DNA of 5,022 nucleotides from an uncultured Eubacterium sp. (lineage in GTDB: Bacteria; Bacillota_A; Clostridia; Lachnospirales; Lachnospiraceae). A program made the translations under genes and the position numbers. The notes under the pieces were generated by a model that saw only the letters and a list, made by a program, of their open reading frames with translations, searched no databases and had not been told where the DNA came from. The DNA is taken from contig CANTHI010000321.1 in NCBI GenBank assembly GCA_947653505.1, forward strand, positions 1-5,022, written 5' to 3'. Shown piece by piece: positions 1 through 5,022 of this stretch (within the stretch, counting starts at the first letter, position 1; each line of letters opens with the position of its first letter).

Positions 1-828
1 AAACTGATAAGCCTCCCAGAGCATATTGCTGTAGATCATCGGCTGATACCCGGCCTTCTCTATCTGTTCACAAAATACAATCGTGTTTTTGGTAAACTGA
101 CTGCCTGTCACATGATCTGTCCTTGCCTCAGCATCCAGAATACTCTCCGGATCATAAACGACAGGCAGCTGAAGCTTTATCCCATCCAGTGTCTGCAGGA
201 CAAACGCCGCTTCCTGCGCTGCCTCTTCCTCGCTGACTGCCTGTGAAAAGAAATAAACTCCTATGTCCAGACCAGCAGCCCTGGCATTCTGAATATAATT
301 ATAGAACTGCTTATCCAGACAAATCCTCCCTTCTTTCCCATAGCCACGGTATCCTATCCGCAAAAAAGCAAATTCATATCCTTCCGCTTTCACTTTTTCC
401 CAATCAATCTCTCCGTTATGATAGGACACATCAATCCCCAGACGATAGCTGTACCGTTCATCTCCGTTATAAGAAAGCCTGTCCCCGTCATGTACAAATG
501 CATCCAGCTTATAATCATGTTTTTTTATTTCCGGATTGATCTTAACCTGATAAGCTTCTCCAAATGCATCCACAAAATCCAGAATCTGCGGCTCCTGTTT
601 TGTCTGGCTCTGTTTGTGCTGGTCAGACTGCGTCTTTGTTTGCTTCTGTATCGTTTTTTCCGGGTCTGCTTTTGTTTTTACGGAATCAGACGGCTCCTTT
701 TTCAATGGTTTTTCTTCCTGCAGCGCTGCATCTGACTGTTTTAGCAGTAAATCCGGATGCTGGCAGGCTCCCGCCAGTATACCTGACAGCATAATTACAG
801 CGAGTATAAAATCCCTGTTTTTTTTCAT
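1..828 (-). CDS. GH25-family lysozyme (muramidase), secreted or lipoprotein, 3' end cut off
   Basis: The first 276 residues are visible; the gene runs off the left edge. Residues 1-21 form a signal-like segment (MKKN, then a hydrophobic stretch) ending in AGAC, so Cys22 could be lipidated, although the lipobox is imperfect (Ala instead of Leu at -3). Residues 23-80 are a Lys/Gln/Glu-rich low-complexity linker. From about 129 the sequence is recognisably glycoside hydrolase family 25: GIDVSYHNGEIDW (130-142) carries the conserved active-site Asp133, followed by FAFLRIGYRGYG (153-164), AGLDIGVYFFSQAVSEEEA (185-203) and LPVVYDPES (221-229), where Asp226 and Glu228 occupy the catalytic DxE position. 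GH25 enzymes cleave the MurNAc-beta-1,4-GlcNAc bond of peptidoglycan. Roughly the last quarter of the domain should lie beyond the edge. The start ATG is 3 nt after the previous stop (TAA GAA ATG) and in the same frame, with only a weak AAAGG 10 nt upstream, so coupled translation is likely. Family assignment is firm; the anchoring mode is not. Confidence 0.9.
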   Translation of the reverse strand, partial: MKKNRDFILAVIMLSGILAGACQHPDLLLKQSDAALQEEKPLKKEPSDSVKTKADPEKTIQKQTKTQSDQHKQSQTKQEPQILDFVDAFGEAYQVKINPEIKKHDYKLDAFVHDGDRLSYNGDERYSYRLGIDVSYHNGEIDWEKVKAEGYEFAFLRIGYRGYGKEGRICLDKQFYNYIQNARAAGLDIGVYFFSQAVSEEEAAQEAAFVLQTLDGIKLQLPVVYDPESILDAEARTDHVTGSQFTKNTIVFCEQIEKAGYQPMIYSNMLWEAYQF

Positions 829-831
829 TTC

Positions 832-1821
832 TTATGAACCTTTCGTAAACTCCTCATAGCTTCTCGGTGGTTTACTGCTCCCCGAAAATTCACACATCCG
901 GTAAACACACTCCGTTACATAACCTTTCTGCAGCTGATCCTGTGCACCTGTATACTGTGGAAAATACAGCTTCATATGCAGTACATAAGACGGCTCAATT
1001 TTTACCATGTCATAAACAAGCCTGCTTCCCGCATCCGTATAACCTGTTACAATGACTCTTCCATAATCTTCCTCTGCAGACAATACTAATCTGGACGCAT
1101 CCCGCATCGAGGCGGTTTCCTGCCCGTAAATATAGTCTGTCATCTGTTCAATCGAACGATAATCTGTCCGCCTGTACAGCGTAAATACCAGCTCGCTGCC
1201 TGCGGATGCTGTAAAACGGATTGTCTGCATGTTCATTCCGTAATCTTTTTCCACAGGCTCTTCATTGCAGCTTACCTCATTGTACAACTCTGCGGGATAA
1301 TAAAACGCAAAATCACTGATTCCGGAATCATAGTACTGATACAAATCCGGATTCAGCACTGCCCCGTAATCTTCTATATTACTGCTGTCTGCCTGAATTA
1401 CCTGGTACTCCGCCGCACGTTCCGTATCCTTTGTCTGTTCCACATCTTTTACCGTTTCCTGCTGCTTCTTTTGTTTTTTTACTTTTTTCTTTGCATCCTG
1501 TGCTTCTTTTTTCGCTTCTTCTGCTTCTTTTTTTGCTTCTTCTGCTTCTTTTCTGGCTTTTTCCGCCTCTGTTTTGGCAGCCTCAGCCTCCTGATCTGCT
1601 GCCGCTTTCTGATCCACAGCTATCTGTACCTCATCCAGCAGATCCTGAGCCTTCTGCTTTTCCTCCTTCTCTTTCTGGTAGGAATCTATCTGGGGCCGGA
1701 CATAGGCGTATGCACCATACGCAGCTCCTGACGCCGCACCCAGCACAAGTATGGCCGCGCCAGCTTTATATAACAGGATCTTCCATTGATTACTTCCATA
1801 TCTTCCATATCTTCTATTCAT
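832..1821 (-). CDS. Single-pass membrane protein with Lys/Glu-rich helical stalk and unassigned C-terminal domain
   Basis: Not a protein I can name. Starting at the ATG at 1821 it is 329 aa. A short basic N-terminus (MNRRYGRYGSNQWK) precedes a hydrophobic segment at about 15-41, rich in small residues, which suggests N-in/C-out topology. Residues about 49-125 are a highly charged helix with seven-residue repeats (EEAKKEA, EEAKKEA, QDAKKKV), either a coiled coil or a single rigid alpha helix. Residues about 155-311 look like a compact alpha/beta domain opening with FAFYYPAELYNEV; this resembles the start of Mog1/PsbP-like folds, but only weakly. It holds three cysteines (185, 305, 310). The start was chosen because GGAG lies 6 nt upstream and the N-terminus then matches that of the lectin gene; an ATG at 1866 would add 15 residues but has no ribosome site. 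The stop is 3 nt before the GH25 start. A role as a stalked outer-face partner of the neighbouring hydrolases is inference. Confidence 0.85.
   Translation of the reverse strand: MNRRYGRYGSNQWKILLYKAGAAILVLGAASGAAYGAYAYVRPQIDSYQKEKEEKQKAQDLLDEVQIAVDQKAAADQEAEAAKTEAEKARKEAEEAKKEAEEAKKEAQDAKKKVKKQKKQQETVKDVEQTKDTERAAEYQVIQADSSNIEDYGAVLNPDLYQYYDSGISDFAFYYPAELYNEVSCNEEPVEKDYGMNMQTIRFTASAGSELVFTLYRRTDYRSIEQMTDYIYGQETASMRDASRLVLSAEEDYGRVIVTGYTDAGSRLVYDMVKIEPSYVLHMKLYFPQYTGAQDQLQKGYVTECVYRMCEFSGSSKPPRSYEEFTKGS
1501..1584 (-). repeat. 21-bp coding repeats in the stalk of the second membrane protein
   Basis: Four consecutive 21-bp units (1501-1521, 1522-1542, 1543-1563, 1564-1584) encode seven-residue repeats of EEAKKEA type. 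The first two differ at one base; the third and fourth diverge further. The coding strand is almost pure purine over much of this tract, so copy number may vary by slippage. Confidence 0.7.
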
Positions 1822-1827
1822 AACATT

Positions 1828-1835
1828 CTCCGCCT
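1828..1835 (-). promoter_or_regulatory. Ribosome binding site deciding the start at 1821
   Basis: On the minus strand AGGCGGAG ends 6 nt before the ATG at 1821 (spacer AATGTT). The in-frame ATG at 1866 has no purine-rich site within 15 nt. This supports 1821 as the true start of the stalk protein. Confidence 0.6.
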
Positions 1836-1855
1836 GTATCTGATCTGTCGCTGCA

Positions 1856-1924
1856 GCATCCTGCATGGCAGATTGTCTGTCGAATCTCTTATTTGTAATT
1901 TTTCAGGATGCATCCTGCATGGCA
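1856..1924. repeat. 15-bp direct repeat spanning the GH3 gene end and the following gap
   Basis: The plus-strand sequence GCATCCTGCATGGCA occurs exactly at 1856-1870 and 1910-1924. On the minus strand both copies read TGCCATGCAGGATGC and encode Ala-Met-Gln-Asp-Ala in the same frame, 54 bp (18 codons) apart. The right copy is the C-terminus of the GH3 enzyme, just before its TGA. The left copy lies in the 81-nt gap before the stalk protein gene and creates a decoy ATG at 1866. A perfect 14-bp palindrome, CAGGATGCATCCTG (1904-1917), overlaps the right copy and the stop codon. The likeliest origin is a short duplication of the gene's 3' end. Confidence 0.7.
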
Positions 1925-3306
1925 AATTTGACTTTTAAGATCCGTTCCAGAGATTCATCAATTCTGCTCTGCCTGATCTCTCCTTTTTTTACCGCATCCA
2001 GAATCCCCGCATACGCACGTTCAAAATCCTGCGGCATCAAAAGCAGATCTGCACCTGCCTTAAGTGCCCCTGTGGCTGCCTCCTGCGGACTGTAGTTTTG
2101 GGAAATCGCTCCCATATTTAAAGCATCTGTAATGACAATTCCGTCAAACCCCATTTCATCCCGCAATACTTCTGTAATCATCTTATGTGACATGGAAGCA
2201 GGCGTATGATCACCCAGTACTTTGGGAAGTGAAATGTGTCCGGTCATAACAAACTCTGCCCCGGCATCTATGCCGGCCTGAAACGGAATCAGTTCACAGC
2301 TGCGCAGTTCGTCCAGTGTTTTATACGAATATGCCCATCCGGAATGACTGTCCTCTTCCGTATCCCCATGTCCCGGAAAATGCTTTAACGTCGCCTGCAT
2401 ATGCTTCTCCTTTAGTCCACGCACCTCCTGCACTACCATATCCGCTACCTGCTGCGGATCACTGCCAAAAGCTCTCCGGCGGATTACAGTATTTGCCGGA
2501 TTCGAAAAAACATCTGCAACTGGCGCGAAATCCACATTAACCTGAAAACGGGATAAATATTCACCGATCTGCAATCCTGTCTGGTATGCCCGCGAACCGT
2601 CCCCATCCGTCCCGATCCGGCACATATCCGGTATATCCGGCACGTTTGCAAATCCCCGTCCGGAAATCCTTGCTACCGTTCCTCCTTCTTCATCCACACA
2701 GATAAATAACGGCAGGCCAATCCGTTCCACGCTGTAAGACTGTGCTTTACTGACCATTGTGGCAAACTGCTCCTCGGACCGGATATTATTTTTCAGATAT
2801 ACAAGCCCGCCAACCGGATACCCGTTCAGCGCCTCTTTTGTCTTTTCCCCAGCCATCACAACACCAGTTACTTTCGTAAGCGCATCCGGGGTAATGACAA
2901 AAAGCTGTGCGATCTTTTCTTCCAGCGTCATCCCGCTGATGCAGTCACGAATCTTATGCTCTGACCGGATATCTGCCTGCAGGTAATTGCCAGCGCCTGC
3001 ACGATCATCCGGGCTGCCGCGATCCTGGGATACTGCCTGTTTGTGATCCGGACTATGCTCTTGCGCTGGCGCTTTCCGTTCGCCCGTCTGACTGTAACGG
3101 TCCGGGGCTGCGTGTTTTCTGCCAGTTTTTTCTCCGCTGTCTGCAGTCTGGTCCGCATTCCTGTTTATCATAAAAAGAGCCAGCAATGCCGTTACTGTCA
3201 GCAGTACGATAGAAAACATGGATGTAAGCAGTATTTTTCTGAGCATCCGGAGTCTTTTCTTACTTTTTCTTCGTTTCCGCCTTTTTTTCGTGACTTCCTG
3301 ACTCAT
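1903..3306 (-). CDS. nagZ: Membrane-anchored GH3 beta-N-acetylglucosaminidase (NagZ-type)
   Basis: 467 aa. A very basic N-terminus (KKRRKRRKSKKR, residues 7-18) precedes one membrane segment at about 25-46, so the rest should face outward. Residues 50-115 are a hydrophilic, low-complexity linker. The GH3 catalytic domain covers about 116-460: GMTLEEKIAQLF (125-136), GLPLFICVDEEGG (197-209), NVDFAPVADV (257-266), the NagZ signature KHFPGHGDT (308-316) with the DSH motif at 319-321 that supplies the Asp/His acid-base pair, and VITDALNMGAI (391-401), whose Asp394 is the expected nucleophile. NagZ enzymes remove non-reducing GlcNAc from peptidoglycan fragments, by way of a covalent glycosyl intermediate. 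In Gram-negatives the enzyme is cytoplasmic and works in wall recycling; in Firmicutes secreted forms act after muramidases, which fits the GH25 gene two positions downstream. The start ATG has GGGAG 7 nt upstream. All key residues are intact. The exact substrate (muropeptides or other beta-GlcNAc glycans) cannot be read from sequence. Confidence 0.93.
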   Translation of the reverse strand: MSQEVTKKRRKRRKSKKRLRMLRKILLTSMFSIVLLTVTALLALFMINRNADQTADSGEKTGRKHAAPDRYSQTGERKAPAQEHSPDHKQAVSQDRGSPDDRAGAGNYLQADIRSEHKIRDCISGMTLEEKIAQLFVITPDALTKVTGVVMAGEKTKEALNGYPVGGLVYLKNNIRSEEQFATMVSKAQSYSVERIGLPLFICVDEEGGTVARISGRGFANVPDIPDMCRIGTDGDGSRAYQTGLQIGEYLSRFQVNVDFAPVADVFSNPANTVIRRRAFGSDPQQVADMVVQEVRGLKEKHMQATLKHFPGHGDTEEDSHSGWAYSYKTLDELRSCELIPFQAGIDAGAEFVMTGHISLPKVLGDHTPASMSHKMITEVLRDEMGFDGIVITDALNMGAISQNYSPQEAATGALKAGADLLLMPQDFERAYAGILDAVKKGEIRQSRIDESLERILKVKFAMQDAS

Positions 3307-3313
3307 AAATCTT

Positions 3314-3318
3314 CTCCC
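3314..3318 (-). promoter_or_regulatory. Ribosome binding site of the GH3 gene
   Basis: GGGAG on the minus strand, 7 nt before the ATG at 3306 (spacer AAGATTT). The surrounding AATGGGAG matches the beginning of each unit of the adjacent 18-bp array, so this site may be a diverged array unit, or the array units may be copies of a ribosome-site-like sequence. Confidence 0.6.
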
Positions 3319-3336
3319 ATTGCCATAAGGCCCTCA

Positions 3337-3408
3337 TTCATGTAAAACCTCCCATTACTGTAAGACCTCCCATTACTGTAAGACCTCCCATTACTGTAAG
3401 ACCTCCCA
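3337..3408 (-). repeat. 18-bp tandem array copying the lectin gene's last codons and stop
   Basis: Minus-strand unit TGGGAGGTCTTACAGTAA is present three times without change (3391-3408, 3373-3390, 3355-3372) and once with three differences (3337-3354). The first copy is the real 3' end of the lectin gene (Trp-Glu-Val-Leu-Gln-stop). The others lie in the gap before the GH3 gene and repeat the same five codons and stop in frame. Further decayed similarity (AATG plus purines) extends to about 3302. Each unit holds a ribosome-site-like GGGAGG and the short palindrome TTACNGTAA. Units abut without spacers, so this is not CRISPR. Copy-number change here would alter the intergenic distance in 18-nt steps without altering the lectin. 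Confidence 0.9.
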
Positions 3409-4107
3409 TTCTATGACATATCCCATTTTTCCGCTGTAATACTTTTCGATGGAGTCAGGGACATCGTTCCAATACCATGTATCATTTACTTCATACATAT
3501 CCAGATAATTTTCATCCCCCGTTTCATTATTCGGTTCTCCATCTCCCCATTTTGCATATGCAAAACGTTCTTTATTCACCCAGCAGAATGTATCATCCTT
3601 ACGGTATCCGCCCAGCCAGACGGTATGGATATGATCGTTGCGGTCGATCAGTTCCTCTACGATCTTTTGCTCTTCTTCCGATGTAATCACTGCCAGATGC
3701 CCGCCCCGCTGTTTTGCCGCTTTTTTCGCCTGCTTCCAGGTAGCATCTGAAACAACCAGCTCATACTCACTCACATATTCCTGTTCTGCTTCGGCTTTGC
3801 GCTGCGCTTCCCTGGCTTCTTCCTGCTTTCTGGCAGCCTCTTCTTCTGCCTTTCTGACAGCCTCTTCTTCCGCCTCCCTGGTGGCTTTGTCCCGCTCCTG
3901 AGCCAGACGCAGCGCTTCCGCCTCCTCTTTCTCCTGAAGGATCTTTTGTTCCTTCTGATAAGCAATCGTTTTGTTTTTTGCATACAGAAAGGCAAAGTAC
4001 AAAGCCACACACGCTGCCAGCGCCGCCAGTCCGATGCATACCGCGTAAAACATTTTTATCTTCCACTCATGCTCTCCAAATCTCCCATTCTCCCGCTGTC
4101 CTCTCAA
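3391..4107 (-). CDS. Membrane-anchored, stalked C-type lectin-like domain protein
   Basis: 238 aa from the TTG at 4107. A short N-terminus (RGQRENGRFGEHEWKIK) leads into a membrane segment at about 18-43, then a charged helical stalk at about 50-111 with eight-residue repeats (EEEAVRKA, EEEAARKQ). Residues about 114-236 form a C-type lectin-like domain: YELVVSDATWKQAKKAAKQR (115-134), GGHLAVI (135-141), VWLGG (163-167), EPN (191-193), Glu199, WND (213-215) and YVIEWE (230-235). Glu, Asn, Glu, Asn and Asp at the five classical calcium-site-2 positions are all present; EPN marks mannose-type sugars in animal lectins. The domain has only one cysteine (175), so the usual disulfides are missing. 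A Ca-dependent sugar-binding outer-face protein is likely; the ligand is unknown. The start is set by AGGAGG 8 nt upstream, and the TTG shares two bases with the previous TGA. An ATG at 4209 would force a 106-nt overlap with the upstream gene and is not favoured. Confidence 0.88.
   Translation of the reverse strand: MRGQRENGRFGEHEWKIKMFYAVCIGLAALAACVALYFAFLYAKNKTIAYQKEQKILQEKEEAEALRLAQERDKATREAEEEAVRKAEEEAARKQEEAREAQRKAEAEQEYVSEYELVVSDATWKQAKKAAKQRGGHLAVITSEEEQKIVEELIDRNDHIHTVWLGGYRKDDTFCWVNKERFAYAKWGDGEPNNETGDENYLDMYEVNDTWYWNDVPDSIEKYYSGKMGYVIEWEVLQ
3826..3873 (-). repeat. Two 24-bp coding repeats in the lectin stalk
   Basis: Adjacent 24-bp units at 3826-3849 and 3850-3873 differ at two positions. 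They encode an eight-residue period with Glu-rich and Arg/Lys-rich faces in the stalk of the lectin protein. An eight-residue period does not fit a classical heptad coiled coil and may favour an isolated, rigid charged helix. Confidence 0.65.
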
Positions 4108-5004
4108 TCCGTCTTCCTCCTGCCAAATATAAAATGGCCTTTTTTTGTTTCTTTTTCCATTTTCATATTTTCCAGCTTTATCCAGAATGTATAAAGCTCC
4201 CTGCCGCATTCCTCCCGTATGGCATCTGCCAGCTTTTCCCTGCGGGAAGCTTTCATATCGGATATATATTCTGCCATTGCACGCACATAACCACTGTCTG
4301 CGGATGCGCGCACTGCGGACAGCAAAGACTGTACTCCATGAATTTCCTTTTTCTTTTTCTGATAAGCCGTTTCATAATCCATGAAAATCCCGACCAGAAT
4401 CTTTTTTTGTGTTTCATCTAACTGCAGACATGTAAAAATCAGAAGGTATTCGTCCTGATCGTTTTCCAGTTCGTCCATAATCTCCGCCAGCTGGCTGATA
4501 TATATCTGAAAATCTCCGCTGCTGATGTCATCTGCAACAATCGGAATTGTATGATAGATCTGCATTTCCTTTACATTCGTAAACTTCCTGCCTTCCTCAC
4601 ATGCACGTATAATAATATTTCCAAAATGTAAAAGCCTGATCTTTGTTACTGGCAGCTGTACATGCTGCATATTACAGTAATTCTGTACCTCGACAGCACA
4701 CTTTGCGTATTTTTTATCCATTCCGGCATTGTATTTCCGCTTTCTGACAAACTGTTTCTTTTCCGCTACTTCTGTCAGCCGCTCGATCGTGCCAATCAGC
4801 CTCTCACACCCTTTTCCGGCAATCTGTCCCTTTCCGGCATCCTGCAGCCATAGAAACAGATCAATGGCAGCTTCATAAATCCCTTCCGCTTCTTCCTGCT
4901 GTCTTAATATGGATACTGCCATATCCACGACCTGATCAAAATAGCCGTAAGCCTGCATGGGAGCGTCACCCCAGTCCCTGGCAAAAACTGCTGCCAGATC
5001 TGTC
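4104..5004 (-). CDS. Unrecognised helical protein, 5' end missing at contig edge
   Basis: 299 residues to the stop are visible; I do not recognise the family. The frame is open with no stop up to the adapter at 5005, and the 15 residues before the first ATG at 4958 (TDLAAVFARDWGDAP) look like normal protein. With no good ribosome site before that ATG, it is probably internal and the gene truly starts beyond the edge. The visible part is soluble-looking and largely alpha-helical (for example EGIYEAAIDLFLWLQDAG and YETAYQKKKKEIHGVQSLLSAV), with no signal peptide, membrane segment or catalytic motif I can identify. The C-terminus is basic (FGRRKTD), and its Arg-Arg-Lys codons double as the AGGAGG ribosome site of the lectin gene, whose TTG start overlaps this gene's TGA. 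That tight coupling argues for a shared role with the envelope genes. A helical-repeat scaffold is one possibility, with no firm support. Confidence 0.75.
4116..4121 (-). promoter_or_regulatory. Perfect AGGAGG ribosome site for the TTG-initiated lectin gene
   Basis: AGGAGG lies 8 nt before TTG at 4107 (spacer AAGACGGA), inside the last codons of the upstream gene. Its strength and spacing decide the start: initiation at TTG gives a 2-nt stop/start overlap (TTGA) and an N-terminus like that of the stalk protein at 832-1821. Confidence 0.85.
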
Positions 5005-5022
5005 AGATCGGAAGAGCGTCGT
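5005..5022. other. Untrimmed Illumina TruSeq adapter at contig end
   Basis: The final 18 bases, AGATCGGAAGAGCGTCGT, are identical to the start of the Illumina TruSeq adapter read-through sequence. They are sequencing residue and not genomic. They interrupt the 5' part of the gene at 4104-5004, and any translation across 5005-5022 is meaningless. Confidence 0.95.

Noticed and set aside
1431..1823. Plus-strand open frames opposite the stalk protein and elsewhere
   Set aside because: They are rich in Phe/Leu/Ser or Pro because they mirror Lys/Glu-rich coding on the other strand. They lack ribosome sites and family motifs, and lie fully inside well-supported minus-strand genes.
1822..1866. ATG at 1866 as start of the stalk protein (15 extra residues, MQDAAATDQIQAENV)
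   Set aside because: No ribosome site at a workable distance, and this ATG lies in a duplicated copy of the GH3 gene end. The ATG at 1821 has GGAG at 6 nt and gives the N-terminus shared with the lectin.
1867..1902. TTCGACA-like promoter -35 in the gap after the GH3 gene
   Set aside because: No TATAAT-like hexamer at 16-18 nt on the minus strand.
1904..1917. Palindrome CAGGATGCATCCTG as a transcription terminator
   Set aside because: It has no loop and no U-run follows on the minus-strand transcript (A-rich sequence follows instead). Its palindromy is mostly the ATGCAT core.
3337..3408. 18-bp repeats as a CRISPR array
   Set aside because: Units are contiguous with no spacers, are too short, and the first one is coding sequence.
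4108..4209. ATG at 4209 as start of the lectin gene
   Set aside because: It would overlap the upstream gene by 106 nt; the TTG at 4107 with AGGAGG and a 2-nt overlap is far better supported.
4104..4958. ATG at 4958 as the true start of the unknown helical protein
   Set aside because: The frame stays open to the contig edge with protein-like sequence, and no Shine-Dalgarno motif precedes this ATG. It is more likely an internal Met.

Overview
The window reads as one strand-coherent block of five genes, all on the minus strand, transcribed from right to left. It looks like part of a single envelope-biogenesis operon from a low-to-moderate-GC Gram-positive gut-type bacterium. Lachnospiraceae or a related Clostridia lineage is my best guess. 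This rests on inference from AGGAGG-type ribosome sites, Lys/Glu-rich single-pass membrane proteins, a membrane-anchored NagZ-type GH3 enzyme and a GH25 lysozyme. No taxonomic marker is present. Both ends cut genes. The last 18 bases (5005-5022) match the start of the Illumina TruSeq adapter, so the right edge is a short-read contig end carrying untrimmed adapter.

Layout in transcription order: (1) 5004-4104, the 3' part of an unrecognised, mostly helical protein; (2) 4107-3391, a single-pass membrane protein with a charged helical stalk and a C-type lectin-like domain that keeps a complete EPN/Glu/WND calcium-sugar site; its start is a TTG that overlaps the previous stop codon and follows a perfect AGGAGG; (3) 3408-3337, an 18-bp tandem array that begins inside the lectin gene and repeats its last five codons plus the stop; (4) 3306-1903, a membrane-anchored GH3 beta-N-acetylglucosaminidase of NagZ type; (5) 1821-832, a second single-pass protein whose N-terminal anchor resembles that of the lectin, with a heptad-like Lys/Glu stalk and an unassigned C-terminal domain; (6) 828-1, a secreted or lipid-anchored GH25 muramidase, cut by the left edge.

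How they may work together (inference): two glycan-cleaving enzymes acting on the MurNAc/GlcNAc backbone sit beside two membrane-tethered, stalked outer-face proteins, one of them a probable sugar binder. This suggests a surface module that senses, positions or trims cell-wall or extracellular glycans. The genes are close together (2-nt overlap, 84-nt, 81-nt and 3-nt gaps), and I saw no convincing promoter or terminator between them. The two larger gaps both contain duplicated pieces of the preceding gene's 3' end, which is unusual. There is no gene-free stretch longer than 300 bases, and I saw no RNA gene, mobile element, CRISPR array or origin.
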